A stretch of DNA of 64,000 nt, taken from assembly GCF_030440515.1 (NCBI RefSeq), contig NZ_CP076543.1, positions 2,108,001 through 2,172,000 on the forward strand, given 5' to 3'. The notes below the pieces were generated by a model, which searched no databases, had not been told where the DNA came from, and saw nothing but the letters and a program-made list of their open reading frames with translations. The number at the start of each line of letters is the position of its first letter. The first letter of the stretch is position 1. Of this stretch, positions 34,545 to 44,541 are shown piece by piece. The translations under genes and the position numbers were made by a program. The stretch is from Streptomyces xanthophaeus (lineage in GTDB: Bacteria; Actinomycetota; Actinomycetes; Streptomycetales; Streptomycetaceae).

Positions 34545-37505
34545 GTGACCGTCGTCCAGACCAGCTCCGAGCAGAACGGTGACCTGTCGGCTGAGGCGGG
34601 GCATGAGCAGTTCCCGGCCGGCGCGCAGGTCCTCGTCCGCGACGAGGTGTGGCTGGTCAAGAGCTCCGTCCTGACCACGGAGGACGGCGCGCGCGTGGAA
34701 GTGGTCGGTGTGTCCGACTTCGTCCGCGACCAGGAGGCCGTGTTCTTCACGCGTCTGGACACGATCGAGCTGATCGACCCCCGGGACACCCGGCTGATCG
34801 CGGACGACTCTCCGAACTACCGGCGCTCCCGCCTGTTCCTGGAAGCCGTCCTGCGCCGGACGGCGCTGCCCCAGTCGGAGCGCCGGCTGGCCCTCGCGGA
34901 CTCGTTCCTGCTGGATCCCCTGCCCTACCAGCGTCGGCCTGCCGAGCTCGCCCTCTCGGGCGCCAATCTGCGCCCGCGCCTCCTCATCGCGGATGTCGTG
35001 GGCCTGGGCAAGACCCTGGAGATCGGCCTCACCCTCGCCGAGCTGATCCGCCGCGGCCGGGGGGAGCGGATCCTCGTCGTCACGCCGCAGCACGTGCTGG
35101 AGCAGTTCCAGCACGAGCTGTGGACGAGGTTCGCGATTCCGCTGGTGCGACTGGACTCGGTGGGCATCGAGCGGATCCAGCGGGAGATCCCGGCCGGCCG
35201 TAACCCGTTCACCTTCTTCAAGCGGGTGATCGTCTCCATCGACACCCTCAAGAACACCGACCAGTACCGGCACCACCTGGAGCAGATCCGCTGGGACGCG
35301 GTCGTCATCGACGAGTCGCACAACCTGATCAACCGCGGCTCGCTCCGCAACCAGCTGGCCCAGACCCTGGCCCCCCGCACCGACGCCCTCATCCTCGCCT
35401 CCGCCACCCCGCACAACGGCGACGCGAAGTCCTTCGCCGAGCTCATCGGCCTCCTGGACCCCGCGGCGATCCGCGACCCTGAGAACTACCGGGCCGAGGA
35501 CATCGAGCACCTCTTCATCCGCCGTACCAAGGTCAGCACCGAGGTCCGCGAGCAGATGAAGGGGCAGTGGGCGGACCGCGGCCCGTCCGAGGCAGTGCAC
35601 TGCCGGGCCACCCCTGCCGAGGAGAAGATCTTCGAGGAGCTCGCGGCGGTCTGGCTGCCGAATGACGGCGGCACCTCCGTGAGCTCGGTACCGCTCTTCC
35701 CATACACGCTCCTGAAGTCCTTCCTGTCCTCCCACGCGGCGTTCAAGGCCACCGTCGCCGCTCGCATCAAGACGCTGGAGAAGAAGGACGACCCCCGGGG
35801 CACGGCCGCAGAGCTGTCCGCCCTGCACCGCCTGGTGGAGCTGGCCGCGGACATGACCGAGGCGGATTCGGCGAAATTCGGCGCGCTGGTGGAGCAGCTG
35901 AAGAGCATCGGTGTCGGCCCCTCCTCCGATACCCGCGTCGTCGTCTTCTCCGAACGCGTCCAGACCCTGGAATGGCTCGCCACCGTCCTGCCCGCCGCCC
36001 TCGGTTTCCGGGGCCGCACCGCGCAGGGCTGCACCCAGGTCATGCACGGCGGCCTCTCCGACGAACAGCAGATGGACGTCGTCGAGAAGTTCGGACTCGC
36101 CGGCGCTCCGGTACGCGTCCTGCTGACCGGCGATGTGGCGTCCGAAGGCGTCAACCTGCACCGCCAGTGCCATCAGCTCGTCCACTACGACGTCCCGTGG
36201 TCGCTGATCCGCATCGAGCAGCGCAACGGCCGCATCGACCGGTACGGGCAGGCCCACCAGCCGCAGTTCCGCGCGCTGATCCTGACCAGCGAGGTCGAAG
36301 GCGCCAAGGACGACACCCTCGTCTCCGAACGCCTGCTGGAGCGCGAGGACCAGGCGTACCGCGCGCTCGGCACCGCCGAGGCCGTCAGCGGGCTCTACCG
36401 GGCGGAGGCCGAGGAGAAGTCCCTGATCCAGGACCTGCTGCGCGGCAAGACCGTGGACGAGTCGCTGGACGCCAGGCAGTCCGGAGCCGACGCGGATGCG
36501 GCAGTGATGGACGACTTCCTCGCGGACTTCTTCGGCTCGGTCGGCGAACACCCGGCAGAAGCCGCGGACGATGCCGCTGAGGACTCCTCGGAAGCTCCCA
36601 CACCGGAAGCGCCGGTGAGCGGCACGGACGCGAGCGGCGCCGTGCTCCCCCGCCTCTTCGACTCCACCGCCCACTTCCTCGACGAGGCACTGCGCGAGGT
36701 GTACCCCGACGCCCGCGACCGGCTCGACCTCGACCGCGACGACCAGTCGGGGCTGCTGTCGTTCAAGCCCCCCGCCGACCTCCTCCACCGGCTCAAGGCC
36801 CTGCCCGTGGACTACCTGCGGGAGCAGGGACTGCGCGAGCGCCTGCTCGTCACCTTCAACCGGCGGCTTGCCCAGCATTCGCTCCAGCGGGCCCGCGAGG
36901 CGGACTCCACGTCGAGCTGGCCGGAGATCTCGCTACTGACCGATCTGCACCCGGTGGTCGAGTGGCTCACCGACAAGGTGCTGGTCCGGCTCGGCCGCCA
37001 GGAAGCCCCGATGATCACCGCCGGCGTCGCGGAACCCACGTTCCTCGTGCAGGGCGTGTACTCGAACAGCCTCGGCAGGCCCACCGTCGTGAAGTGGATG
37101 GGCGTGACCAGGAGCGGGACCGTGAACGCGGACATGGTCTCCCTGCTGCGCAGCACCGGCGTGGGCCCCACCATGGCGAACAAGCTCCGCTACCGCAACC
37201 CCGCCCCTCTGAAGGCCGCGATCCCCGACGTGCTGAGCGCCGCCGAATCCTTCATGGAGGAGCACCGCGACGCCTGGGACCGGCCACTGCGCGAGTCCAT
37301 CGCGCTGCACAAGGAGCGGCTCGGAGAGTGGGAACAACCCACTCTCGCCGGTGAGCACACCAAGAAGCGGCTCACCGACCTCGCCGACGACCTGCTGACC
37401 ACCGGACAGCGCCCCATGCTGCGCGTCCTCGCAGTCCTGCTTCCCGACCCCGACGCCCCACCCGCTGCGCCCGCGTCCCCGTCCGCCGCGCCCGCCGCAC
37501 TGTGA
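34545..37505 (+). CDS. SNF2-family helicase, DISARM DrmD-like
   Basis: A 986-residue SF2 helicase. Motif I is DVVGLGKTLE (about 149-158), motif Ia VVTPQHVLEQF, motif II IDESHNL (about 255), motif III SATPHNGD. The C-terminal helicase lobe has VVVFSERVQTLEWL and ends in motif VI IRIEQRNGRIDRYGQ. This HepA/RapA-like layout, with a long C-terminal extension and an immediately following giant adenine methylase, matches drmD of class 1 DISARM. GTG follows AGGAGG. It would translocate on DNA as part of the restriction complex; the assignment to DISARM is by architecture and neighbourhood, not by identity scores. Confidence 0.88.
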   Translation: MTVVQTSSEQNGDLSAEAGHEQFPAGAQVLVRDEVWLVKSSVLTTEDGARVEVVGVSDFVRDQEAVFFTRLDTIELIDPRDTRLIADDSPNYRRSRLFLEAVLRRTALPQSERRLALADSFLLDPLPYQRRPAELALSGANLRPRLLIADVVGLGKTLEIGLTLAELIRRGRGERILVVTPQHVLEQFQHELWTRFAIPLVRLDSVGIERIQREIPAGRNPFTFFKRVIVSIDTLKNTDQYRHHLEQIRWDAVVIDESHNLINRGSLRNQLAQTLAPRTDALILASATPHNGDAKSFAELIGLLDPAAIRDPENYRAEDIEHLFIRRTKVSTEVREQMKGQWADRGPSEAVHCRATPAEEKIFEELAAVWLPNDGGTSVSSVPLFPYTLLKSFLSSHAAFKATVAARIKTLEKKDDPRGTAAELSALHRLVELAADMTEADSAKFGALVEQLKSIGVGPSSDTRVVVFSERVQTLEWLATVLPAALGFRGRTAQGCTQVMHGGLSDEQQMDVVEKFGLAGAPVRVLLTGDVASEGVNLHRQCHQLVHYDVPWSLIRIEQRNGRIDRYGQAHQPQFRALILTSEVEGAKDDTLVSERLLEREDQAYRALGTAEAVSGLYRAEAEEKSLIQDLLRGKTVDESLDARQSGADADAAVMDDFLADFFGSVGEHPAEAADDAAEDSSEAPTPEAPVSGTDASGAVLPRLFDSTAHFLDEALREVYPDARDRLDLDRDDQSGLLSFKPPADLLHRLKALPVDYLREQGLRERLLVTFNRRLAQHSLQRAREADSTSSWPEISLLTDLHPVVEWLTDKVLVRLGRQEAPMITAGVAEPTFLVQGVYSNSLGRPTVVKWMGVTRSGTVNADMVSLLRSTGVGPTMANKLRYRNPAPLKAAIPDVLSAAESFMEEHRDAWDRPLRESIALHKERLGEWEQPTLAGEHTKKRLTDLADDLLTTGQRPMLRVLAVLLPDPDAPPAAPASPSAAPAAL

Positions 37506-37518
37506 GAAGAGCCCTGTC

Positions 37519-40500
37519 ATGACGTACGACTCCCTCGTCAACCGCGGCGACTACTTCTCCGCCCACTACCTCGCCGAAGTACTGCCCAAGGACCTCAAGT
37601 CGGGCCTGCTCCAGACCTGGAAGGAGCGGGAGGAAGCCGCCAAGCCGCCGGCAGACTCGGCACCGGAAGCAGCCTCTGACGAACTGGGCACGGTCCGGGA
37701 GCCGAAGGCCGTGGCGCTCCCCGTCACTCCGCGCGCGGGACTGCGCGCCCTGCGCCGCGACTACTTCCGGGCACGGTCCTTCTTCGCCCTCCCCGAGGAC
37801 GCCGACGGCACCACCGCCGCGCCCGACACCGAGGACGACTCGGTGACGTACGCCGCCCCCGCCTGGCGGGAGCGGGTGCTGGCCCTGAACTCCGACGTGC
37901 TCCGCTCCCTCGGCTACGACGCCAAGCCGCGCACCATCACCGTGGAACGGGCCCGCCAGACCTACGAGATCCCGGTCGCGCACGCCGAGAAGGGTCTGGT
38001 CGCGGTCAACTGCGGCTGGGCGGCCGAGCCCGACGCGGCCCTGGACCCCGAAGGCCCGGGCCGGCTCCTGGATCCGGTACCCCTCGACGGCTCGAACACC
38101 CTGGCCACCGGTTCGAAGCTGGCCTCGTTCCTGTTCGCCTGCGAGGACGCGCCGCGCTACGTCCTGCTGCTCGTCGGCGGCGTCATCGTCCTCGCCGACC
38201 GCGCCGTCTGGGGCGAGGGCCGCTACCTGGCGGTCTCTCTCGACACCGCCCTTCAGCGCAACGACAGCCGTGCCGGCGGCGAACTCGACACGGTCGCAGC
38301 GCTGTTCGGCGCGGACTCGCTGCGCACACCGGAGGAGGGCGGCGAGAACCCCCTCGCCGAGCTCGTCGGCAAGTCCACCAAGCACGCGGTGGGCGTCTCC
38401 AGCGAACTCCGCGACGGCCTGCGCACGAGCGTAGAATTGATCGCCAACGAGGTGCTGGAGCGCCTGCGCGAGCAGGGTGTGCGCCCTGAGGACATCGGCG
38501 AACTCCCCGAGCTCGGAAAGCAGCTGACCCGCGAGTCGCTGCGCTACCTGTACCGCATCCTGTTCCTTTTGTACGCGGAGGCCCGCCCGGAGCTGGGCAT
38601 CCTGCCCTCCGACTATCCCGAGTACCAGCTGGGCTACGGCCTCGGGCGGCTCGGCGAACTCGTGGCCGAGCGGGACCTCATCGACGAGAAGTCCCGCAAG
38701 GGCTTCTACCTGTACGAGTCCCTGGACCTGCTGTTCCGCAAAGTCCAGGACGGCTACCGGCCGCGTCGCACGCACGGGGATGCGGCCGAGGCCACCGTTG
38801 TGGAGGCGAAGACCAGCGAGGACCTCGGTCTGCGCTTCGAACCCCTGCACTCCAAGCTCTTCGAGCGCGAATCGATCCGGCTGATCGGCGCGGACACCGT
38901 CCCCGACCCGCGCCATGACGCGGACGAAGCCCTCGCCCGGGGCGAGTCTGTCCGCTACCTCGACACCCGGCTGCGCAATGCCACGCTGTACGCGGTCTTG
39001 CACAAGCTCATGCTCACCAAGGGCAAGAAGGGAGAGCGGGGCGGCTTCATCTCGTACGCACAGCTGGGCATCAACCAGCTGGGCGCGGTGTACGAGGGTC
39101 TGATGTCCTACACCGGCTTCATCGCGGACGAGGAGCTGTATGAGGTCGCCAAGGCCGGCGACCCGAAGGACGGCTCCTGGCTGGTCCCGAAGTCGAAGAC
39201 CCCCGAGTACCACGACTCGGTCTTCGTCAAGCAGCCGGACAAGGACACCGGTGAGGAACTGCGGGTGCGTCACGACCCGGGTTCCTTCGTGTACCGCCTC
39301 TCGGGCCGCGACCGGCAGACCTCGGCGTCCTACTACACCCCGGAATCGCTGACGAAGGTCACCGTCCAGCTGGCGCTCCAGCACCGCTTGGACCAGGACG
39401 GCACCATCACCGAGGCCCGCGAGCTCCTGGACTGGAAGATCTGCGAGCCGGCCCTCGGCTCGGGCGCATTCCTGAACGAGGCGATCAACCAGGTTGCGGC
39501 CGAGTACCTGCGCCGCAGGCAGCAGGAACTGGGCCGGGCCATCGACACGGAGCAGTACGCGGTCGAGCTCCAGAAGGCCAAGGCGTATATCGCCCTGCAC
39601 AACTCGTACGGCGTGGACCTCAACGAGACGGCGGTCGAACTGGCCGAGGTATCGCTGTGGCTCAACACCATGCACCCGGGCATGGAGGCCCCCTGGTTCG
39701 GCCTGCACCTGCGCCGCGGCAACTCGCTCATCGGCGGCCGGCGTGAGGTGTACCCGGCCGAGCGCCTGAAGAAGGGCGGCTGGCTGGGCACGACCCCGGA
39801 GCGCTACCCGTTGGTGGACGCGCAGGCGGGGACGCCGCTGCCCGAGGGCGCGGTGCATCACTTCCTGCTTCCGGCGAAGGAATGGGGCGCGGTCGCGGCC
39901 GAGAAGGAGGCGAAGGCGCTCGCGCCGGAGGCGGCGAAGGCGCTGGCCGCTTGGCGCAAGGCGATCACGAAGTCCCCGACCACGAAGCAGACCGCGCGTC
40001 TTCAGGGCCTGGCCCGGCGGGCCGAGTACCTATGGGACTTGGTGGTGCAGCGGCTGACGATCTCCGAGCGGGAGATCTCCCGCCGCATCGATGTGTGGGG
40101 TGCGGACGAAGACTGGCTGCGCTCGCCGAAGGAAACAGTACCGAGGGAGAAGGTCCTGGGGGACCTTGTGGCGGTGGACACGCCGTACTGGCGGCTGAAG
40201 CAGGTCATGGACGCGTGGTGCGCGCTGTGGTTCTGGCCGGTTCAGGAGGTGGGGCTGCTTGACGGGTCAGACGGACGCTACGCACGCCCGGAGGACGTCG
40301 TCAGGCATGGTACCGAGGTCGCTGACGCCAACGAGGTGATCCGTACGTACGAGGAGATGGACCTCCTCGGCAAGGTCACGGTCAAGGAGGTCAAGCGCGG
40401 CGACATCGACAAGCGCAGGAAGGGCACTCGCAAGAGCGAGCAGGCCTTCACCGAGCAGCGCCGCGACGTGATCCCGCTCGCGGAGCTCGAAGACTGGCTG

Positions 40501-42657
40501 GACTTCGCGGAGGCCCTGCTCGGCACGCATGACGTGCCTGAGAAGTCGCTGGTCGCGTCGTTCGACTCGCTCGACTCGCTCGAGCGGTATGAAAACGACC
40601 TGCCCGAGTGGATGGGTATGGACCGCTTCCAGTGGCTGCAGACCCGGTTCCCGTGGACGGCGATTGCAAAGGACGTAGCCAAGGCGCAGGGTTTCTTCCA
40701 CTGGGATCTAGAGTACGCCCAGGTCTTCACGCAGGGCGGATTCGACTTGCAGGTAGGCAACCCGCCGTGGGTTAGGCCACAGTGGCGTGAGGACCTGGTC
40801 CTGGCTGAGCTGGAACCCTGGTTTGTGATGGCGGAAGATCCGAGCGCGGTGGAGTGGCGCCTGCGCAAGCAAGACGTGCTGGCCACCCGTGCGGACGGCC
40901 CAGGCTTTCTCCTCGCCGAACTGGCCGCCCATGCGGGGGCCGTCGCCACACTGGGCAGCCCGACCATGTATCCGCTCCTGATTGGTACCCAGGGCGATCT
41001 CTACCGAGCCTTCATGGCTCAGGTATGGCAGCACATCGCACTGCATGGCAGCGCAGGCATGATTCACCCGGACACGCACTTCGGCGGTGTACGCGAGGGC
41101 GCCATCCGGGCCGCCAGTTATCGCCATCTCCGGGTGCACGCACATTTCGTCAACTCTGCGAACTGGGCCTTCGAAGATCTTTCCCGTTCACAGGAATTCG
41201 GGATGCATATCTATGGCACGTCGCAGGAGCCCAACTTCCTGCACGTCAGCCAGCTGCGCGACGCCGAGGCTCTGCCCGACTCGCTGATCCACGACGGACG
41301 AGGTGCCACACCGGGCATCAAGCACAACGGCTCATGGGATATCCGGCCGCACCGCGAGCGCGTCGTACATGTCGACATGGCTTTGCTGGCCAGTTGGCAT
41401 GCACTGACAGGCTCGACGGGTGGATCGGCACAGACCCCTTTGCTGTACCCCGTCCTCGTTGGCGAGCAAGGGGCGATCGAGGCACTGGCTGCCTATGGCA
41501 ATGTCTTGGCCGATTACAGTCCGATGATCTCAAGCGGATACCACGAAACCGGCGCCAAGAAGGACGGGCTGATCCGCTGGGGCAACGAGACCGTCCTCGA
41601 GCTCTCGGATGTCATCCTTCAAGGGCCGCACTTTTCGTGCGCGCTCCCCTTGTCGAATGAGCCGATGATTCCCTGCCGAAACCAAAGGCACTGGGCTGCG
41701 CTCGCTCCGACAGAGCTTCCCGAGGCGCACGTCCCCGTGACCAACTATGTGCGGGCCACCGACAACGCGACGTACGTTGCGGCCCAGGACTCCTGGCTCG
41801 AAGAGCCGTACACAACTTACTACCGGCTCGCCTGGCGAGTCATGGTCCCCTTCAATACCAGCCGCAGCCTGCAGGCCGCCCTCGTCCCTCCCGGCCCTGC
41901 ACACGTTGACGCCGTGAACTCCATGGCCCTGGCGGATAACCGTCTGACCGTCCTCAACGCTGGCTTCTGGGCAACCCTCCTGCTCGACTACCTCCTTCGC
42001 ATTACCGGCCGGTCCCACCTCCGGGTCGCAGAGGCTCGAAAGATGCCCGCTCCCGAGCTCAAGCACCCCCTCGCCCCCGCTCTGCTCCTTCGCACTCTCC
42101 GACTGAACGCCCTGACCACCCACTACGCCCCGCTGTGGGAGGAACTGTTCGACCCCCGCTGGGCGGGCTACGAGGACTGGGCCAACCCCGACTGGCCACA
42201 TGTGCAACCCCTTGCCGCGGACCTCAAGCCAACCTGGGAGTACAGCACACCGCTCCGCACTGAATGCGAGCGACGTGCGGCGCTCGTCGAGCTCGACGCC
42301 CTCGTGTCTGTCTGGCTCGGCATTACCGCCGACCAGCTCACCGCGATCTTCAAGTCCCGCTACCCGCAGCTGTACGACTACGAGACGGCGACCTACTTCG
42401 ACGCAAACGGCCGCAAGATCGCGGGCGACTTCAACACGTTCGGCCACGGCCAGACCAAACAGGACTACCTCGACCTACTCGCCCACCTGGAAGACCCCGC
42501 CGCCACTCCGCCTCCCGCCGGCTACGTCGCCCCCTTCTACAAGGCCAACCGCGAGGCTGAGATGCGGGCGGCGCATGCGCACTTCCAGGCACGGCTGGAT
42601 ACGGAGATCGCTGCAGGCCGGTGGACGCCTCCGGCCAGCAAAGCGGCGGCGACGTGA
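37519..42657 (+). CDS. Giant N6-adenine DNA methylase, DISARM DrmMI/PglX/type IIL-like
   Basis: A 1712-residue methylase. After a helical N-terminal region of about 600 residues come SGRDRQTSASYYTPESLTK and motif I CEPALGSGAFLNEA (about 643-656), then YGVDLNETAVELAEVSLW. A long helical insertion separates motif I from motif IV VGNPPWVRP (about 1080). The C-terminal roughly 600 residues include target-recognition-like and closing helical segments. This split MTase with large insertions resembles PglX/DrmMI and MmeI-type enzymes. It starts 13 bp after the SNF2 stop. It presumably marks self DNA for the restriction machinery. It has no obvious PD-(D/E)xK domain at its N-terminus. Confidence 0.88.
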   Translation: MTYDSLVNRGDYFSAHYLAEVLPKDLKSGLLQTWKEREEAAKPPADSAPEAASDELGTVREPKAVALPVTPRAGLRALRRDYFRARSFFALPEDADGTTAAPDTEDDSVTYAAPAWRERVLALNSDVLRSLGYDAKPRTITVERARQTYEIPVAHAEKGLVAVNCGWAAEPDAALDPEGPGRLLDPVPLDGSNTLATGSKLASFLFACEDAPRYVLLLVGGVIVLADRAVWGEGRYLAVSLDTALQRNDSRAGGELDTVAALFGADSLRTPEEGGENPLAELVGKSTKHAVGVSSELRDGLRTSVELIANEVLERLREQGVRPEDIGELPELGKQLTRESLRYLYRILFLLYAEARPELGILPSDYPEYQLGYGLGRLGELVAERDLIDEKSRKGFYLYESLDLLFRKVQDGYRPRRTHGDAAEATVVEAKTSEDLGLRFEPLHSKLFERESIRLIGADTVPDPRHDADEALARGESVRYLDTRLRNATLYAVLHKLMLTKGKKGERGGFISYAQLGINQLGAVYEGLMSYTGFIADEELYEVAKAGDPKDGSWLVPKSKTPEYHDSVFVKQPDKDTGEELRVRHDPGSFVYRLSGRDRQTSASYYTPESLTKVTVQLALQHRLDQDGTITEARELLDWKICEPALGSGAFLNEAINQVAAEYLRRRQQELGRAIDTEQYAVELQKAKAYIALHNSYGVDLNETAVELAEVSLWLNTMHPGMEAPWFGLHLRRGNSLIGGRREVYPAERLKKGGWLGTTPERYPLVDAQAGTPLPEGAVHHFLLPAKEWGAVAAEKEAKALAPEAAKALAAWRKAITKSPTTKQTARLQGLARRAEYLWDLVVQRLTISEREISRRIDVWGADEDWLRSPKETVPREKVLGDLVAVDTPYWRLKQVMDAWCALWFWPVQEVGLLDGSDGRYARPEDVVRHGTEVADANEVIRTYEEMDLLGKVTVKEVKRGDIDKRRKGTRKSEQAFTEQRRDVIPLAELEDWLDFAEALLGTHDVPEKSLVASFDSLDSLERYENDLPEWMGMDRFQWLQTRFPWTAIAKDVAKAQGFFHWDLEYAQVFTQGGFDLQVGNPPWVRPQWREDLVLAELEPWFVMAEDPSAVEWRLRKQDVLATRADGPGFLLAELAAHAGAVATLGSPTMYPLLIGTQGDLYRAFMAQVWQHIALHGSAGMIHPDTHFGGVREGAIRAASYRHLRVHAHFVNSANWAFEDLSRSQEFGMHIYGTSQEPNFLHVSQLRDAEALPDSLIHDGRGATPGIKHNGSWDIRPHRERVVHVDMALLASWHALTGSTGGSAQTPLLYPVLVGEQGAIEALAAYGNVLADYSPMISSGYHETGAKKDGLIRWGNETVLELSDVILQGPHFSCALPLSNEPMIPCRNQRHWAALAPTELPEAHVPVTNYVRATDNATYVAAQDSWLEEPYTTYYRLAWRVMVPFNTSRSLQAALVPPGPAHVDAVNSMALADNRLTVLNAGFWATLLLDYLLRITGRSHLRVAEARKMPAPELKHPLAPALLLRTLRLNALTTHYAPLWEELFDPRWAGYEDWANPDWPHVQPLAADLKPTWEYSTPLRTECERRAALVELDALVSVWLGITADQLTAIFKSRYPQLYDYETATYFDANGRKIAGDFNTFGHGQTKQDYLDLLAHLEDPAATPPPAGYVAPFYKANREAEMRAAHAHFQARLDTEIAAGRWTPPASKAAAT

Positions 42658-42689
42658 GCCAGCAGCGACTGCTGACGTAGCGGTAGGGA

Positions 42690-42729
42690 GGGGGCTGCCT
42701 CGGACATCAAAGTGTCCGAGGCAGCCCCC
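42690..42729. terminator. Very strong bidirectional terminator
   Basis: A perfect 17-bp stem, 42690-42706 with 42713-42729, has a 6-nt loop and is followed by CTTGAC. It separates the convergent methylase and DUF397 genes. Confidence 0.88.
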
Positions 42730-42749
42730 TTGACTGCTATGGGCACTTC

Positions 42750-43013
42750 CTACTGAGTCGCGAGTCCTACGAACGCGGTCCACGCTGACGCTCCGACCAC
42801 GAGACCGGGGCGGGTCACGTCCTTGGAGTCGCGCACGTGGATGGCACGGTGGCATGTGGCCATCTCAAGGCACTGGCCTCCGTCCCCGACGCTGTGGCTT
42901 GACTTCCACCATGCCATGGCGACCTCGACGCATTCCCCGCCCGAGCCGGTGCTGTAGCTGCTCTTGAACCACGCCAACTGAGTGACGACTCCGGCGGACT
43001 GTTCGGCGTTCAT
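42750..43013 (-). CDS. DUF397 protein with duplicated motif
   Basis: An 87-residue DUF397 protein. The family motif occurs twice: WFKSSYSTGSGGECVEVA and WWKSSHSVGDGGQCLEMA, with RDSKDVTRPGLVV near the end as in the full domain. The first copy is a half-repeat. DUF397 proteins are small partners of WhiJ/XRE regulators in Streptomyces. The ATG overlaps the regulator's stop (ATGA), so the two are co-translated. Confidence 0.9.
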   Translation of the reverse strand: MNAEQSAGVVTQLAWFKSSYSTGSGGECVEVAMAWWKSSHSVGDGGQCLEMATCHRAIHVRDSKDVTRPGLVVGASAWTAFVGLATQ

Positions 43014-43858
43014 GACTCTCCCAGCAACTTCTCGACGAAGATCAGCGATGCGCGCGGAGTAAGCGCCTGAGCCCTGAGGATGCCGTACTGCTCTTCCAAC
43101 TCCCGAACCGGCTTGCGGTCGGTGTGTAGACGGCTGTCCTTGTACCCCTCCACGTAGGCGATCCTCCGCCCATCGCGTGTCTCGATCAAGGTGAAAGGGC
43201 CTTCCAGACCAGCATGCTCCTCCACATCAGTGGGCATCACCTGGATTTCGACGTTACGGTGCTGGCCGAGCAGCATGACCTGTTCAAGCTGCCCGCGCAT
43301 AACGCCCCGCCCACCCAGCGGACGCCGCAGGACCGACTCCTCGATGATGAAGCTGATCGTCGGCAGGGGCACGTGCACGAAGATCTCCTGCCTGGCCAGA
43401 CGTGCAGCCACACGTTGCTCAACGGTCCCGTCCGGCAGCAGGGGACGCGACATGGTGAACACCGCGCGAGCGTAGTCTTCCGTCTGTAGAACACCAGGCA
43501 CGGCCTTCGTCGCGTACACGTGCAGCTCTACCGCCTGCGTCTCCAACCTAGCCGCGTCGCGGAAGAACGCCGGGAACTGTGCCCGTTCGACCTCCTCCTT
43601 CATTTCCTTCAGGACACCGCCCGCGTCCAGCAGTTCATCCGCCTGGTCGATGACCTCCGGCGGCGGAACCCGGCGCCCCTGTTCGTACGCGGCGATGGTG
43701 GAGACCGAGTAGCCCAGCCGTTCGCCGAACTCGGTGCGTTCCAGGCCGGCCCGCACGCGGAAGCGTTTGAGCTGGCGGCCGAAGGCCCGCAGCACCCCCG
43801 CCCCTGAGTCAGGCTCAGCCCCTGGGTCCCCATCAGCCGATTGCGTCGGTTCGCTCAT
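43010..43858 (-). CDS. WhiJ-like XRE regulator with DUF5753 domain
   Basis: A 282-residue regulator. The helix-turn-helix lies near residues 30-80 (LKRFRVRAGLERTEFGERL, SVSTIAAYEQGRRVPPPEVI). A DUF5753 domain follows with the LQTEDYARAVF motif, RLARQEI and the C-terminal FVEKLLGES. ATG 43858 is chosen because the sequence GGAGGTGAT, a near-perfect anti-SD match, sits 7 nt upstream; in-frame ATGs at 43867 and 43876 fall inside or before it. The XRE-DUF397-HATPase triad is a typical developmental/metabolic control module in Streptomyces and here sits inside the defence island. Confidence 0.93.
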   Translation of the reverse strand: MSEPTQSADGDPGAEPDSGAGVLRAFGRQLKRFRVRAGLERTEFGERLGYSVSTIAAYEQGRRVPPPEVIDQADELLDAGGVLKEMKEEVERAQFPAFFRDAARLETQAVELHVYATKAVPGVLQTEDYARAVFTMSRPLLPDGTVEQRVAARLARQEIFVHVPLPTISFIIEESVLRRPLGGRGVMRGQLEQVMLLGQHRNVEIQVMPTDVEEHAGLEGPFTLIETRDGRRIAYVEGYKDSRLHTDRKPVRELEEQYGILRAQALTPRASLIFVEKLLGES

Positions 43859-43964
43859 GCCCGGCATCACCTCCATCGGCCAACGCCGCTCCGCGTCCGC
43901 CGTCACGCTCCGCCCCGCATACACGTGCAGACCGATCGCCTACCGCTACCCGCTGTAAGCGCAT

Positions 43965-43987
43965 CGCCCCTTTCAACGGTAGGGGCG
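43965..43987. promoter_or_regulatory. Inverted repeat between WhiJ-like and HATPase genes
   Basis: CGCCCCT-N9-AGGGGCG lies in the 139-bp divergent promoter, 10 bp before the HATPase start. It is a possible operator of the WhiJ-like regulator. Confidence 0.4.
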
Positions 43988-43997
43988 TGGCGGAAGC

Positions 43998-44447
43998 GTG
44001 GACCCCGTGAACAGCGAAACTTCCCCCGCACCAGAATCCGTTGAGTTCTCAATGCGCTTCACCTCCTCACCCCGCGGCGCGCGCCTCGCCCGTCGGCTCG
44101 TATCCCACCGGCTCGACACCTGGGGCCACCCCTATACCTCCCCCGCCAACGAGACCCTGACGCTGATCGCCGCCGAGCTCACCGCCAACGCCGTGCGCCA
44201 CGGCCACGTCGCCGGACGGGACTTCCACCTCCGCCTGACCCGAGCCGCCGACACCCTGCGCATCGAAGTGACCGACACCCGCACCGAGCGCCTGCCGCTG
44301 CTCTCCCACCGCGAGCCGCCCGGTGACGCCGAGTCGGGGCGCGGGCTACTCGTCGTGGCCCGGCTCGCAAGCCGTTGGGCGATCTCACCGCGCACCAACG
44401 CTCCCGGTAAGACGGTATGGGCAGAGCTGTGCGTTTCACGCCATTGA
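43998..44447 (+). CDS. RsbW-like ATP-binding protein (anti-sigma-factor type HATPase)
   Basis: A 149-residue GHKL ATPase domain. The N box is LIAAELTANAVRHGHV, the G1 box is VTDTRTERLP (replacing DxGxG) and the G2 box is GRGLLVVARLAS. Such small proteins are RsbW/SpoIIAB-like kinases that bind anti-sigma antagonists, and commonly accompany WhiJ/DUF397 pairs. The start is GTG at 43998, with GTG 44007 as alternative. It is divergent from the regulator. Confidence 0.9.
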   Translation: MDPVNSETSPAPESVEFSMRFTSSPRGARLARRLVSHRLDTWGHPYTSPANETLTLIAAELTANAVRHGHVAGRDFHLRLTRAADTLRIEVTDTRTERLPLLSHREPPGDAESGRGLLVVARLASRWAISPRTNAPGKTVWAELCVSRH

Positions 44448-44541
44448 CCAGCAGGTTTCGGCTATGCGCTGGGTCGTCCCACCCAACCCCCGATAGCCTC
44501 GTCGATCCGTGTGTCCGCCGCACGGGGAACCAAGGGGGACA

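Noticed and set aside
34323..36878. An 851-residue minus-strand frame opposite the SNF2 helicase gene
   Set aside because: No recognisable protein features; the opposite strand encodes all helicase motifs.
33210..42657. A phage growth limitation (Pgl/BREX type 2) system, because of the kinase and PglX-like methylase
   Set aside because: No PglZ alkaline-phosphatase-like gene and no Lon-like or BrxC/PglY ATPase is present in the window.
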